From Prochlorococcus sp. AG-347-M15 (lineage in GTDB: Bacteria > Cyanobacteriota > Cyanobacteriia > PCC-6307 > Cyanobiaceae), in assembly GCA_003281185.1 (NCBI GenBank), contig QCCS01000011.1:1-48491 (forward strand): a stretch of DNA of 48,491 nucleotides, given 5' to 3'. A program made the position numbers and the translations under genes. A model generated the notes under the pieces. That model had not been told where the DNA came from and made no database searches. It saw only the letters and a list, made by a program, of their open reading frames with translations. Of the stretch, positions 18,986 through 29,130 are shown one piece after another. Each line of letters starts with the position of its first letter. Position 1 is the stretch's first letter.

Positions 18986-19843
18986 ATGAAAGTATTACCT
19001 GGTAAAACAACTTTAAAATGGTCAGAATGCAAATCTTATAAGGATATATTGTTTCACAAATCAAATGAGGGAATTGCAAGAATTGCAATTAATCGGCCTG
19101 AAAAAAGAAATGCATTTAGGCCACAAACTGTAGACGAACTCATTGATGCATTTAATATCGTAAGAATTGATGAAACTATTGGCGTAGTACTTTTTACAGG
19201 TGCGGGACCTGACAAGAAAGGTATTTATTCTTTTTGCTCTGGAGGTGATCAGAGTGTAAGAGGTAAAAATGGATATAAAAATGATGAAGGGAAGCAAAGA
19301 TTAAATGTACTTGAACTTCAAAGATTAATAAGAAGTTTGCCTAAAGTGGTTATTGCATTAGTTCCTGGTTTTGCAATTGGAGGGGGCCAAGTACTTCATT
19401 TAATTTGTGATCTCAGTATCGCCTCTGAAAATGCAATATTTGGTCAAACAGGTCCAAGAGTTGGTAGTTTTGATGGAGGTTTTGGATCTAGTTATTTGGC
19501 AAGACTTGTTGGACAAAGAAAAGCAAAAGAAATTTGGTTTTTATGTAGAAAATATAATTCTAAGGAAGCTCTTAAGATGGGCTTGATAAATGCAATTACA
19601 AAGATTGAAGAATTAGAAGCTGAGGGTGTAATCTGGGCAAGAGAGATTTTACGAAATAGTCCAACTGCTATTCGTATTCTTAAAGCTTCATTCAATGCCG
19701 AGAATGATGGAATTGCGGGTATTCAAGAATTATCTGGATACACAACTCAATTATTCTATTCGACTGAAGAAGCTCAAGAAGGTAGAGATGCCTTTCTTGA
19801 AAAGCGTCCACCAGACTTTTCTGACTATAAGTGGACACCCTAG
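18986..19843 (+). CDS. menB: 1,4-dihydroxy-2-naphthoyl-CoA synthase
   Basis: This crotonase-fold enzyme performs the ring closure of o-succinylbenzoyl-CoA to dihydroxynaphthoyl-CoA in phylloquinone synthesis. The 285 residues match MenB. The motifs [27 protein letters not shown] (oxyanion-hole region), [19 protein letters not shown] and [21 protein letters not shown] are near-diagnostic. The last contains the active-site Asp and Gly residues. The C-terminus [14 protein letters not shown] matches the family end. It is downstream of menD and upstream of glgA (35 bases), all on the plus strand. Confidence 0.96.
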   Translation: MKVLPGKTTLKWSECKSYKDILFHKSNEGIARIAINRPEKRNAFRPQTVDELIDAFNIVRIDETIGVVLFTGAGPDKKGIYSFCSGGDQSVRGKNGYKNDEGKQRLNVLELQRLIRSLPKVVIALVPGFAIGGGQVLHLICDLSIASENAIFGQTGPRVGSFDGGFGSSYLARLVGQRKAKEIWFLCRKYNSKEALKMGLINAITKIEELEAEGVIWAREILRNSPTAIRILKASFNAENDGIAGIQELSGYTTQLFYSTEEAQEGRDAFLEKRPPDFSDYKWTP

Positions 19844-19878
19844 TTTATTTTTTAAAAGAACTTTTTAAATAATTATCA

Positions 19879-21336
19879 ATGCGAATTCTTCTTGCCGCTG
19901 CTGAATGTGCTCCAATGATCAAAGTTGGAGGTATGGGAGATGTAGTTGGTTCGTTACCTCCATCTTTGATAAAACTTGATCACGATGTAAGGGTAATAAT
20001 TCCTGGATATGGAAAATTGTGGAGTCTCTTAGAGGTATCGAATGAACCAGTTTTTAGAGCAAATACAATGGGTACTGATTTCGCCGTATATAAAGCAAAA
20101 CATCCCATTCATAATTATGTTATTTACCTAGTGGGTCATCCAACATTTGACTCTGACCAAATATACGGAGGTGAAAATGAGGACTGGCGCTTTACATTTT
20201 TTGCTAGTGCTACTGCAGAATTTGCCTGGAATTGTTGGAAACCTCAAGTCCTCCATTGTCATGATTGGCACACTGGAATGATTCCTGTGTGGATGCATCA
20301 GGACCCCGAAATTAGTACTGTCTTCACAATTCATAATTTAAAATACCAAGGCCCTTGGAGATGGAAACTTGAAAAAATGACTTGGTGTCCTTGGTATATG
20401 CATGGAGACCACACTATGGCTGCTGCAATGTTGTACGCAGATAGGGTCAATGCTGTTTCTCCTACTTATGCAGATGAAATTAAAACCCATGAATATGGGG
20501 AAAGCCTTGAAGGATTACTTAATTACATTTCAGGTAAATTAAGGGGAATTCTTAATGGTATAGATCTTGATGAATGGAATCCAGCTAAAGATCCAGTTTT
20601 GCCTGCAAAATTTAGTGTTAAGAATTTAGAAAATAGGCTAGAAAATAAAAAAATTCTTCAGAGAGAAATGGGTCTCGAAGTTAATCCCAAAAAATATCTT
20701 TTAGGTATGGTCAGTAGGTTAGTTGATCAGAAAGGGGTTGACTTACTTCTACAAGTTTCAAGAAGACTATTAGCCTATACAGATTCTCAAATTGCTGTTT
20801 TAGGGACTGGAGATAGATATTTAGAGTCTGGATTATGGCAACTGGCACTAGATTACCCAGGAAGATTCTCAGTATTTCTTACCTATGATGATTCTTTATC
20901 AAGGCTTATTTACGGTGGCTCTGATGCATTTTTAATGCCAAGTAGATTTGAACCTTGTGGAATTAGTCAACTCCTTGCTATGAGGTATGGTTCTATCCCT
21001 ATAGTAAGGCGAGTCGGAGGTTTAGTTGATACAGTTTTACCTCATGACCCAGAAAATAATAGTGGCACAGGTTTTTGTTTCGATCGCTTTGAACCTATAG
21101 ATTTCTATACTTCTTTAGTAAGGTCTTGGGAAGCCTTTAGGCATAAAGATAGTTGGGAATTACTGCAAAAAAGAGCCATGAGCCAAGAGTTTAGTTGGCA
21201 AAGATCAGCTATTGAATACGAAGTTATGTATAAGGATGTTTGCGGAATAAAAGAACCATCGCCAGATGTTGCTGAAGTTGAAAAATTTTCTTACGGACAA
21301 TCAGCTGATCCATCTTTAAAAAAAAGTATGACTTAA
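19879..21336 (+). CDS. glgA: Glycogen synthase
   Basis: This GT5 glycosyltransferase extends alpha-1,4-glucan from ADP-glucose, the main storage-carbon step in cyanobacteria. The 485 residues are a normal length for the cyanobacterial enzyme. The N-terminal ADP-glucose motif reads [13 protein letters not shown] (residues 16-28), a second block is [13 protein letters not shown], and the C-terminal nucleotide-binding region includes [14 protein letters not shown] and [20 protein letters not shown]. The start [18 protein letters not shown] is typical. murF begins 7 bases downstream, joining storage and wall genes by proximity only. Confidence 0.96.
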   Translation: MRILLAAAECAPMIKVGGMGDVVGSLPPSLIKLDHDVRVIIPGYGKLWSLLEVSNEPVFRANTMGTDFAVYKAKHPIHNYVIYLVGHPTFDSDQIYGGENEDWRFTFFASATAEFAWNCWKPQVLHCHDWHTGMIPVWMHQDPEISTVFTIHNLKYQGPWRWKLEKMTWCPWYMHGDHTMAAAMLYADRVNAVSPTYADEIKTHEYGESLEGLLNYISGKLRGILNGIDLDEWNPAKDPVLPAKFSVKNLENRLENKKILQREMGLEVNPKKYLLGMVSRLVDQKGVDLLLQVSRRLLAYTDSQIAVLGTGDRYLESGLWQLALDYPGRFSVFLTYDDSLSRLIYGGSDAFLMPSRFEPCGISQLLAMRYGSIPIVRRVGGLVDTVLPHDPENNSGTGFCFDRFEPIDFYTSLVRSWEAFRHKDSWELLQKRAMSQEFSWQRSAIEYEVMYKDVCGIKEPSPDVAEVEKFSYGQSADPSLKKSMT

Positions 21337-21343
21337 TTTTTTA

Positions 21344-22717
21344 ATGGAATTCTCTTTATCAGAATTAAACAATGTTTTGGGGGATATTAGAAATCTAAAA
21401 AAGGGGGAAAGAGATTTTTTGAATTTTAAGAATATAAGTATCGATAGTAGAACTTTATTAAAAAATGATCTTTTTATAGCTATCAAAGGTAAAAATTTTG
21501 ATGGACATAGTTTTCTTCCAGAGGTTTTAAATAAAGGAGTTAAATCTGTTGTAATTCAAAAAGGGATGCAGAGATTACTGCCTAGTAATTTTCCTTATTG
21601 GGTTGTAAATGACACAACAGAGGCTTTTCAAAAATTAGCATTGCTAAAAAGAAAAAAATTAAATATCCCTATAGTTGCAATAACTGGCTCAGTGGGCAAA
21701 ACCACAACAAAAGAAATGATTGGTGGACTTATAAATAAAATTGGAAGGATTAAATTATCTCATGCAAATTTCAATAATGAGTTTGGAGTTGGTCTTACTA
21801 TTCTTGCTACAGATATAGAAGATAAAGTTTTAGTTCTTGAGATGGGGATGAGAGGTCTTGGACAGATCGAGAATTTATCTAAATATAGTGAACCCGATAT
21901 TGCAGTTATTACTAACATTGGGACAGCTCATATTGGATTGTTGGGCTCAAAAAAAAATATTACTTATGCAAAGTGTGAAATTAGTAAGTTCTTAAATCCA
22001 AAGGGAGTTGTAATAATTCCAGCAAATGATCCATTCCTAGAAAAAACTTTAAAAGAATTTTGGAAAGGTAGAGTGATAAAAGTAAAACTATTAAATATAG
22101 AAAATAAAAAGGATAGTTTTAAGAAAGATGATAATTTGCGAGGATTTTATAATCCTTCAAATAAAACAATTTTAATTGAAGAAAATACCTTTGAAATTCC
22201 ATTTGAGGGATTTCACAATGCTTCGAATTTCTTATTTGCTTATGCAGTTGCTAAAGAGCTAGGCATTGGTTTTACAAGTTTTAATAAATTTGATTTTGTA
22301 AGTTTAGGTGGAAGAAATAAAATTCTTAAATCAGTAAAAACAACAATATATGATGAATCATATAATGCATCGCCGGAGTCAGTAAAAGCATGTATTAAAA
22401 ACCTGCTTGAAAAACCGAGAAATAAATTCTTCATATTTGGAAGTATGCAAGAATTGGGAAAAGAATCTGAAAAGTATCACAAAGAAATATTCAACTTAAT
22501 AAATAATTCAGATATAGAAAAGTGTTTATTTATTTGCGATAAAGAAAATGAAAAAATTTACTCTAATTATCTAAAAGATAAGAAAAAATTCTTAGTTTTA
22601 AATAATATTAAAGATGTACCTCAAGAGATAAACAAATCTACAAAAAAAGGTGACTCTATTCTTATAAAAGGGAGCAGATGTTGGCAACTTGAAAAAATTA
22701 TTGAATTAATTAACTAA
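21344..22717 (+). CDS. murF: UDP-MurNAc-tripeptide--D-Ala-D-Ala ligase
   Basis: This cytoplasmic Mur ligase adds D-Ala-D-Ala to the UDP-MurNAc tripeptide, completing the pentapeptide precursor of peptidoglycan. The 457 residues show all three Mur ligase domains. The P-loop is [15 protein letters not shown], the ATP/substrate segment is [15 protein letters not shown], and [13 protein letters not shown] and [10 protein letters not shown] are conserved blocks. The sequence [14 protein letters not shown] matches the C-terminal DSYNANP motif, here with NASP. It begins 7 bases after glgA. Its last 12 bases overlap the 3' end of the opposing glmU. Confidence 0.94.
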   Translation: MEFSLSELNNVLGDIRNLKKGERDFLNFKNISIDSRTLLKNDLFIAIKGKNFDGHSFLPEVLNKGVKSVVIQKGMQRLLPSNFPYWVVNDTTEAFQKLALLKRKKLNIPIVAITGSVGKTTTKEMIGGLINKIGRIKLSHANFNNEFGVGLTILATDIEDKVLVLEMGMRGLGQIENLSKYSEPDIAVITNIGTAHIGLLGSKKNITYAKCEISKFLNPKGVVIIPANDPFLEKTLKEFWKGRVIKVKLLNIENKKDSFKKDDNLRGFYNPSNKTILIEENTFEIPFEGFHNASNFLFAYAVAKELGIGFTSFNKFDFVSLGGRNKILKSVKTTIYDESYNASPESVKACIKNLLEKPRNKFFIFGSMQELGKESEKYHKEIFNLINNSDIEKCLFICDKENEKIYSNYLKDKKKFLVLNNIKDVPQEINKSTKKGDSILIKGSRCWQLEKIIELIN

Positions 22718-24067
22718 ATCAGAATTTCTTTTTTTCCAATTCTCTATATTTACTTGCTTAGTTCTTGAGATCGCTAATGAATTATCTTTAGCGTCTTTTG
22801 TGATCACTGAACCAGCACCTGTTGTTACTGATTCCCCTAGATTTATTGGTGCTATAAAAACTGTGTTTGCTCCAATACTGGCATTTTTGCCAATTTTTGT
22901 TTGGTGTTTTTTCTGTCCATCAAAATTTGCTGTAATAGTGCCTGCTCCAATATTTGTAGATCTTCCAATTATAGAATCACCAATATAACTTAGATGGTTT
23001 ACTTTCGATTCTTCCTCTATTTGACTATTTTTGATCTCAACAAAATTACCTATTTTGCTATGGGAAGATATTTTGGAATTAGGTCTTATATGACTATAAG
23101 GGCCAATTTTTATATGATCCATTATCTGAGAATCATAAACAGTAGAGTTTGAAATTTTACAATTTAATCCCACATTAGAATTCTCAATAAAAGTATTTGG
23201 ACCTATAACGCAATGACTATTTATTTTCGTATTTCCTCTTATATGTGTATTAGCCTCTATGATTACATCCTTACCAATTTCAGCTTCTTCACTAATTGAA
23301 CAACTTGCTTTATTTATAAAAGTTACACCATTAAGCATATGTTTTTCTTTAATTGAATTCTGAATAAATTCCTCGCACTCTGATAGTTGAATTCTGTTAT
23401 TAATTCCTTGAAGTTCTCCATTATCCTCTACTTCGAGACTTGAGGAATTTTTTAGCAGAGATATTGTATCTGTTAAGTAAATCTCTTTTTGATTATTATT
23501 GCTTTGCAAGGTATTAATTATTTCTGATAAGTTACCCCAGTTAAAACAGTAAACACCTGCATTAATTAATGGATTTTCTCTTTCTAGATCATTGCAATCT
23601 TTTTCTTCAACAATTCTCTCTATAAAACTCCCCTTCAAAAAAACTCTGCCATATCCATGAGGATTTGTTTTCTTTGTGGTAATTAAAGAAACATCAGCAT
23701 TTTTTGAATCATGTAAATACAAAAGTCTTTTTAGAGTTCTAGGCCTAATGAGTGGCACATCGCCGTTTAGTACCAAAAGTTTTCCTTCATGTTTTTTTAC
23801 TTCTTTACAAAGTACCTGGATAGCATGACCGGTTCCTGATTGAGGTTCTTGAACAACAACATGGATTTTTTTATCGTTTGGGATTGACTTTTGTACTTCT
23901 TTTGATTTGTGTCCTGTAATTACGAAAATTTGATCAGGTTTTAATTCAACACATGAATCAATTACTCTTTGTAGCAGACTTTTGCCAGAAATTTTATGTA
24001 AAACTTTTGGCAATGAGCTTTCCATCCTAGTGCCCTTGCCTGCCGCTAATATCGCAACACTTAACAT
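22706..24067 (-). CDS. glmU: Bifunctional GlmU: GlcN-1-P acetyltransferase / GlcNAc-1-P uridyltransferase
   Basis: GlmU makes UDP-GlcNAc for peptidoglycan and lipopolysaccharide. The 453 residues contain both halves. The N-terminal uridyltransferase shows the signature [19 protein letters not shown] and the [10 protein letters not shown] loop. The C-terminal half is a left-handed beta-helix of hexapeptide repeats (for example [20 protein letters not shown]) ending in the acetyltransferase site with [18 protein letters not shown] and [13 protein letters not shown]. It is convergent with murF (12-base overlap). The MnmD-like methyltransferase gene lies 25 bases upstream. Both neighbours across this junction serve wall synthesis. 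Confidence 0.95.
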   Translation of the reverse strand: MLSVAILAAGKGTRMESSLPKVLHKISGKSLLQRVIDSCVELKPDQIFVITGHKSKEVQKSIPNDKKIHVVVQEPQSGTGHAIQVLCKEVKKHEGKLLVLNGDVPLIRPRTLKRLLYLHDSKNADVSLITTKKTNPHGYGRVFLKGSFIERIVEEKDCNDLERENPLINAGVYCFNWGNLSEIINTLQSNNNQKEIYLTDTISLLKNSSSLEVEDNGELQGINNRIQLSECEEFIQNSIKEKHMLNGVTFINKASCSISEEAEIGKDVIIEANTHIRGNTKINSHCVIGPNTFIENSNVGLNCKISNSTVYDSQIMDHIKIGPYSHIRPNSKISSHSKIGNFVEIKNSQIEEESKVNHLSYIGDSIIGRSTNIGAGTITANFDGQKKHQTKIGKNASIGANTVFIAPINLGESVTTGAGSVITKDAKDNSLAISRTKQVNIENWKKRNSDLVN

Positions 24068-24092
24068 GTCTATTTGAAATCTTTATTTAAAT

Positions 24093-24998
24093 CTAACTCT
24101 TAAAGGATAACTTCGTCATTCCCCATCTCTCTCTCCATTGATTTGTAGATAACAGATTTGAGAATAATTGCTCATCTAATCTTCTCTTAATTATATCTTC
24201 TTTGCTTGAGTTTAAATCTTGATCTCTATATGGAATACTAGCTTTAGTTAAAAGATGTTCCTCTTCCATTAAAGATAGCTTCTCAAAATTAAAATTAGCT
24301 TTCAATTCATACTTATCAAATTTTGATATTGCGACAGTTCCCTGACTCCAAAAAGTTCTGTTTTTAAAAGTTGGCTTAATAGTAAAAATTTCCAGTCCAA
24401 GATTTCTTAAAGTTTTTCTTACTGCTGCTGAAGAAGAATAAGTTATAAAATAACCCTCAGAATTAAGTTTTTCTGTGATTTTAGATAAAAATTCAATTGT
24501 CCATACTTGCGGGCATTTTTGAGGAGAAAAACCATCCAAATAAATCAGATCGAATTTAATAGATGAAGGAATAAAGTCGATTTTTTTTCTAGCATCCCCC
24601 CATAAAATACTGCACTTAAAAAATTGATCCTCAAAGTAATCTTTGCAGTTCAATGAATTAAATATTCTTTTGACTTTTGGGTCCCATAATTTCAGGAAAG
24701 ATTCATTTCTAAGCGAATATTCAAGAGGCTTTTTATCAATCTCCAAAGCATACAAATTTAAATAGGATTTTTGTTTAATTAATTCATTTAATAAAGAAGC
24801 GGAATTGTATCCTAAGCCAAAACATATATCCAAAACATTAAGAGATTTCCCCTTAAATCTTTGCAAATTAGAAGAAGCTGTAAACTTTGACTTTGTCTCT
24901 TCCAATGCACCTCTTAAGCTATGGAAGTTCTCTTGAAAAAATAAACTTCTTAATGAGTAACTCCCGTCATTTGTTAAAACTTCAATTAATTCAGACAA
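24093..24998 (-). CDS. MnmD-type tRNA methyltransferase (DUF752 domain only)
   Basis: This SAM-dependent methyltransferase is related to the N-terminal domain of MnmC, which finishes the 5-methylaminomethyl modification at tRNA wobble uridine. The 301 residues include the SAM-binding block VLDICFGLGYNSASLLNEL, the acidic ribose-binding YALEIDKKPL and the family signature DLIYLDGFSPQKCPQVW. The SYFITYSSSAAVRKTLRNLG-like region (GYFITYSSSAAVR) follows. The FAD-dependent oxidase half of the fused gamma-proteobacterial MnmC is absent, which makes it a stand-alone MnmD-type protein. Whether it acts on nm5U tRNA in this organism is inferred from the family. It lies between aroA (16 bases) and glmU (25 bases). 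Confidence 0.82.
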   Translation of the reverse strand: MSELIEVLTNDGSYSLRSLFFQENFHSLRGALEETKSKFTASSNLQRFKGKSLNVLDICFGLGYNSASLLNELIKQKSYLNLYALEIDKKPLEYSLRNESFLKLWDPKVKRIFNSLNCKDYFEDQFFKCSILWGDARKKIDFIPSSIKFDLIYLDGFSPQKCPQVWTIEFLSKITEKLNSEGYFITYSSSAAVRKTLRNLGLEIFTIKPTFKNRTFWSQGTVAISKFDKYELKANFNFEKLSLMEEEHLLTKASIPYRDQDLNSSKEDIIKRRLDEQLFSNLLSTNQWRERWGMTKLSFKS

Positions 24999-25014
24999 AA
25001 ACTTTTTAAGTTAG

Positions 25015-26325
25015 TTAATTAGTTAGTTTGGCAAGGTCTTCCCAAAAAGTTGGATATGAAACACTAGCTGCATCTGCTCTCTTTATCTTAGAGGTACCTT
25101 TAGCGAGAAGAGAAGCGATGGCAAGACTCATTGCTACTCTGTGATCTGTCTCACTGTCTACCTCTGCAGAATTAAATTTTGATAGTCCATTGATTATTAA
25201 TCCATCTTCTCTTTCTGAAATTTTTGCACCGAATTTGCGCAATTGTCTAGCCATAACTTTTAGTCGATCCGTTTCCTTAACTCTTAATTCTTGAGCATCC
25301 TTAATTTCAGAAACTCCATCACAAAAACAGGCTGCCACTGAAAGGATTGGAATTTCATCAATTAGTTTTGGTAGGACATCTCCTTCGATAGTGAATGATC
25401 TTAAATTACTTGCAGTTTTTACCCTAATAGATCCAATAGGTTCTCCCGCAACAATTGATTTATCTAAAATCTCATAATCGCACCCCATTGAATCCATTAC
25501 ATTTAATATCCCTGTTCTAGTGGGATTTAATCCTACATTCTTAATTAAAACTTCAGAATTTGGGACAATAGATGCAGCAATCATCCAAAAGGATGCAGAG
25601 CTTATATCTCCAGGAATTAATATTTTCTGACCAATTAAGTTGGCACCTGACTTGATTACAATATTTCTTCCTAATTCACCTCTAATACTTATGTCTGCTC
25701 CAAATGCTTTTAACATTCTTTCTGTATGATCTCTAGAAGATGCTGGCTCAATTACAGAAGTAGTGCCTGAAGCCTTAAGACCCGCTAATAAAATTGCTGA
25801 TTTAACTTGAGCACTTGCTACTGGAGTTCCAATAACACACCCTTTGAGTTTATTTCCACTAATTGAGATTGGGGCTTTGTTACCGCGTTCTCTTCCAAAA
25901 ATTTCGCCGCCCATCAAAGATAATGGTTTACCCACTCGTCTCATGGGCCTCTCATTAAGAGAACTATCCCCTGTTAAGATAAAATTCTTTCCTTCTTGAC
26001 CAGCTAATAAACCCATTAATAATCTCATAGTGGTTCCAGAATTCCCACAGTTGAGAATCTCTTTGGGCTCTTTAAATCCATCAAGACCCAAGCCTGATAT
26101 CGTAAAAGGCTCATCATTATTTATCTTTGGGATATTTACACCTAATTTTCTAAGACAATCAGCAGTTGAAAGTGGATCTTCAGAATGTAAAAATCCCTCA
26201 ATAGTAGTTTCACCCTGAGCAAGACTTCCAATTATCAGTGCTCTATGAGAGATGGATTTGTCTCCAGGAACTTTAATTTTTCCTTTTAATTTGTCTCCCC
26301 CTTTTATTGTGCGTATATTATTCAT
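25015..26325 (-). CDS. aroA: EPSP synthase (3-phosphoshikimate 1-carboxyvinyltransferase)
   Basis: AroA joins shikimate-3-phosphate with phosphoenolpyruvate in the shikimate pathway to chorismate. I prefer the ATG at 26325 ([15 protein letters not shown], about 436 residues). An in-frame ATG 39 bases further up adds a hydrophobic, unconserved extension. Conserved blocks are [14 protein letters not shown] (substrate Lys/Asp), [46 protein letters not shown], and the C-terminal [10 protein letters not shown] with [11 protein letters not shown]. The GNSGTTMR form (rather than GNAGTAMR) is the class II-like variant seen in many Gram-positives and cyanobacteria. It diverges from comB across an A+T-rich promoter region. 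Confidence 0.94.
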   Translation of the reverse strand: MNNIRTIKGGDKLKGKIKVPGDKSISHRALIIGSLAQGETTIEGFLHSEDPLSTADCLRKLGVNIPKINNDEPFTISGLGLDGFKEPKEILNCGNSGTTMRLLMGLLAGQEGKNFILTGDSSLNERPMRRVGKPLSLMGGEIFGRERGNKAPISISGNKLKGCVIGTPVASAQVKSAILLAGLKASGTTSVIEPASSRDHTERMLKAFGADISIRGELGRNIVIKSGANLIGQKILIPGDISSASFWMIAASIVPNSEVLIKNVGLNPTRTGILNVMDSMGCDYEILDKSIVAGEPIGSIRVKTASNLRSFTIEGDVLPKLIDEIPILSVAACFCDGVSEIKDAQELRVKETDRLKVMARQLRKFGAKISEREDGLIINGLSKFNSAEVDSETDHRVAMSLAIASLLAKGTSKIKRADAASVSYPTFWEDLAKLTN

Positions 26326-26407
26326 TTTCAAATTGATACTTGATAAGATTTCTATGAAATACAAATTAGATATATATTATCAATAAGTTTGTTTTAAAAA
26401 AAAAATA

Positions 26408-26435
26408 TTCAAAGTAAGTAACTGTTTTCTATACT
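26408..26435 (+). promoter_or_regulatory. Putative sigma-70-type promoter for comB
   Basis: In the divergent gap between aroA and comB, TATACT at 26430-26435 matches a -10 hexamer at five of six positions. TTCAAA at 26408-26413 lies 16 bases upstream and matches the -35 consensus at four of six. Transcription from it would begin near 26442, leaving a leader of only about 10 bases before the TTG start at 26453. A run of ten adenines lies just upstream. In such A+T-rich DNA chance matches are common. Confidence 0.3.
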
Positions 26436-26452
26436 AAAATTAGTAAAAATAT

Positions 26453-27187
26453 TTGATCATTAACCTTACTTATTACCACGTTGCAAAAGATGTTCCAGAG
26501 GTAAACCCAGAAACCGCAGTGGTAATTGATGTCTTAAGAGCAACAACAACTATCTCTTGGGCATTAAAAAATGGAGCTGACTCTATACAAGTTTTTGCAG
26601 ATTTAGATTTGTTGAGAGAATCTGCAATTAAATGGGATGCTAACGAGAGATTAATGCTTGGAGAAAGGGGCGGGAAGAAAATTGAGGGTTTTGACCTTGG
26701 GAATTCGCCTTTATCAGTTACTAGAGAGGTTGTTAATGGTAAAAGACTATTTATGAGTACGACAAATGGGACTAAATCACTGCAAAAAGTTCAACATGCA
26801 AAGCATTTGTTTGCTATGGGATTACCAAATAGGAAGGCAGTGGCAGAAAAAATTCTTTCACTACAAAGTGAAAATGTTTTAATACTTGGCAGTGGTTGGG
26901 AAGGTGCATATTCACTAGAAGATTCTTTGGCTGCTGGTGCCCTGGCGTGTTATTTAGTAAAAAAATGTGATTTTAAAGTCAATATTCTTAATGATGAAAT
27001 GCAGGCTGCTTTGACACTCTGGGATTTTTGGAAAAATGATATTTTGAACTGCCTGAAAACAGCAACCCATGGCAAAAGATTGACAAGTCTTGGAGATTAT
27101 GAGGATGATTTTATAAGTTGCTCAGAACTTGATTGCTTAGATATCGTTCCTGCTCAAGTTGAAAGGGGTGTTATTCGTGCCTCATGA
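26453..27187 (+). CDS. comB: ComB-like 2-phosphosulfolactate phosphatase family protein
   Basis: This protein belongs to the ComB family, named for the archaeal enzyme that dephosphorylates 2-phosphosulfolactate in coenzyme M synthesis. Cyanobacteria do not make coenzyme M by a known route, so the real substrate here is uncertain. The 244 residues show the family blocks VVIDVLRATTTISWALKNGA, MLGERGGKKIEGFDLGNSP, MSTTNGTKSL and GWEGAYSLEDSLAAGALA. The start is TTG at 26453, because the next in-frame Met is at about residue 67, past conserved sequence. The nitrilase-family gene follows on the same strand after 30 bases. Confidence 0.83.
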   Translation: MIINLTYYHVAKDVPEVNPETAVVIDVLRATTTISWALKNGADSIQVFADLDLLRESAIKWDANERLMLGERGGKKIEGFDLGNSPLSVTREVVNGKRLFMSTTNGTKSLQKVQHAKHLFAMGLPNRKAVAEKILSLQSENVLILGSGWEGAYSLEDSLAAGALACYLVKKCDFKVNILNDEMQAALTLWDFWKNDILNCLKTATHGKRLTSLGDYEDDFISCSELDCLDIVPAQVERGVIRAS

Positions 27188-27217
27188 TTTGCAAATTAAT
27201 TTACTAGGAGTAATGTT

Positions 27218-28045
27218 TTGACTGATTTTTTAGTAGCTGCATTGCAAATTACAAGTACCTCTAATGTTGAAACAAATTTTGTTAAGGCAGAAGAGCAGAT
27301 TGAATTAGCTGCCAGAAGAGGTGCTGAGTTAATAGGATTACCTGAGAATTTTGCTTTTTTGGGAGAAGATGAAGAAAAACTTAAATTAGCTTCTGAATTG
27401 TCAATAAAGTGCACAAATTTTCTCAAAACCATGTCACAAAGATATCAAGTATTTCTTTTAGGAGGAGGATATCCTGTTCCTGCTGGTGATGGTATTCACA
27501 CTTTAAATAGGTCAGCACTTTTTGGAAGAGATGGACAGGTTTTGGCAAAATATGACAAAATTCATTTGTTCGATGTTGATTTGCCAGACGGAAATCTATA
27601 TAAGGAATCATCTACTATTTTATCCGGGGAGGAATATCCTCCGGTTATTGATGTTCCAGGTTTATGTAAGATAGGATTATCAATTTGTTACGATGTTAGA
27701 TTTCCTGAACTTTATAGATATTTGTCTTTGAATGGTGCAGAGTTAATCATGATTCCTGCTGCTTTTACAGCATTTACTGGGAAAGATCACTGGCAAGTTT
27801 TATTACAAGCAAGGGCAATTGAGAATACAGCATATGTAGTTGCTCCAGCTCAAACTGGGATTCACTATGGTAGAAGACAAAGTCATGGCCATGCAATGGT
27901 AATTGACCCTTGGGGCACTGTTTTATCTGATGCAGGAAAAACTCAAGGCGCAGCAATAGCTCCAGCTGATAAAGAAAGAGTAAAGAAAATTAGGGAGCAG
28001 ATGCCAAGCCTTAAACATAGAAAAAACAAATTGTTTTCAAACTAA
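27218..28045 (+). CDS. Nitrilase-superfamily amidohydrolase (Nit-like, possibly deaminated-glutathione amidase)
   Basis: This is a carbon-nitrogen hydrolase of 275 residues with the complete Glu-Lys-Cys triad: Glu43 in GLPENFAFLG, Lys114 in KYDKIHLFDVD and Cys157 in LSICYDVRFPELYR. The KIHLFDVDLP and SICYDVRFPELYR versions are those of the Nit1/Nit2 branch, whose characterised members act on deaminated glutathione or omega-amido acids. The specific substrate here is inferred. The start is TTG at 27218, supported by an AGGAG Shine-Dalgarno 7 bases upstream. The nearby ATG at 27213 is followed at once by a stop. Its TAATG stop/start overlaps the next gene. Confidence 0.87.
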   Translation: MTDFLVAALQITSTSNVETNFVKAEEQIELAARRGAELIGLPENFAFLGEDEEKLKLASELSIKCTNFLKTMSQRYQVFLLGGGYPVPAGDGIHTLNRSALFGRDGQVLAKYDKIHLFDVDLPDGNLYKESSTILSGEEYPPVIDVPGLCKIGLSICYDVRFPELYRYLSLNGAELIMIPAAFTAFTGKDHWQVLLQARAIENTAYVVAPAQTGIHYGRRQSHGHAMVIDPWGTVLSDAGKTQGAAIAPADKERVKKIREQMPSLKHRKNKLFSN

Positions 28046-29130
28046 TGTCAAAGTTTTCAAAAAATAAACTTTTTCGTTATTTATCTGTTTTTTTATTTTT
28101 AAATTCTGCGATCCTCCCAGTAAAATCTTCAAGTGCTTTAGCCGCATGGGCGTTGAATACAAATGGGGTTTTAGAATTAAGAACTAAATCAAATGCAAAT
28201 TTAAAAGCATATTTCCAAAAGGCTAACCAAATTTATGGGGATAGATTCTGGGTAGATTTTCCTGGGGAATTAAAAAATCCCAGAACAATAAAAGGTAATG
28301 GACCAATAAAAGAAATTAGATTAGGCAAGCCAAACGAGGGTAAAACGAGATTAGTAATTGAATTTAAGGAGAAAACTTATTTAAACCCTTTGACTTGGAA
28401 AATGATTGGTTTAGATAAAAATAGATGGAGAGTTAAATTATTTAGTGCAAGATATTCATTTAAAAAGATTGGTGAAGGTTCAGTAAATAAAAGAAAAGTT
28501 AAAACAATAGCAAATCGTAATACTAAATATTTAAAGAAAAGGGTACAAAATTCATTGCATTTGCCAAACGTAAAACAAAACAAGTTTTTGGTTGTTATTG
28601 ATCCAGGGCATGGAGGCCCTGATCCGGGTGCAATAGGTATCGGGGGTTTAAGGGAAACAGATGTTGTGTTAGAGGTTTCAAAAAAAGTTAAAACGTTACT
28701 TTCTCAGAAAGGTGTCAAAGTAATCTTGACTAGAAAAAATGAAGTTGATTTAGATTTGCCTCAAAGAGTTTCCTTTGCTAATAGAAGGGATGCTGATATC
28801 TTTGTAAGTATTCATGCAAATGCATCAAGAGGGAAAAGGAAGGATATTAATGGGTTAGAAACTTTCTACTTCAAAGGGTGGAGAGGTAGATTACTTGCTA
28901 AAAGAATACAAAAACAAATTTTAAGAGTTTCCCCCGGCAGTCCTGATCGAGGTGTGAAACAAGGTAGATTTTACGTAATTAAAAATACTAGGATGCCTGC
29001 TGTTCTTGTGGAAGTTGGATTTTTAACAGGAAGATTAGATGCAAGAAGATTAGAAAAAACCACACATCGAAAAAGAATAGCTTATGCAATTGCAAAAGGC
29101 ATCCTTGAATATCTTTCTAAAGTAGGGTGA
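28045..29130 (+). CDS. amiC: N-acetylmuramoyl-L-alanine amidase with AMIN-like N-domain
   Basis: This is a periplasmic cell-wall hydrolase that cuts the amide between MurNAc and the stem peptide, usually in cell separation. The 361 residues start with a signal peptide (hydrophobic FLFLNSAILPV, Ala-rich cleavage zone near residues 30-36). An AMIN-like beta domain at about residues 35-140 carries the VEF/RLVIEF pattern that targets septal wall. The amidase_3 catalytic domain follows with the zinc ligands His in VIDPGHGGPDPG, Glu in LRETDVVLEV, His in VSIHANAS, and the catalytic Glu in VEVGFLTG. It overlaps the nitrilase stop by one base and the murI GTG start by 4 bases (GTGA). Wall-cutting and D-Glu supply genes are therefore coupled. 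Confidence 0.92.
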   Translation: MSKFSKNKLFRYLSVFLFLNSAILPVKSSSALAAWALNTNGVLELRTKSNANLKAYFQKANQIYGDRFWVDFPGELKNPRTIKGNGPIKEIRLGKPNEGKTRLVIEFKEKTYLNPLTWKMIGLDKNRWRVKLFSARYSFKKIGEGSVNKRKVKTIANRNTKYLKKRVQNSLHLPNVKQNKFLVVIDPGHGGPDPGAIGIGGLRETDVVLEVSKKVKTLLSQKGVKVILTRKNEVDLDLPQRVSFANRRDADIFVSIHANASRGKRKDINGLETFYFKGWRGRLLAKRIQKQILRVSPGSPDRGVKQGRFYVIKNTRMPAVLVEVGFLTGRLDARRLEKTTHRKRIAYAIAKGILEYLSKVG

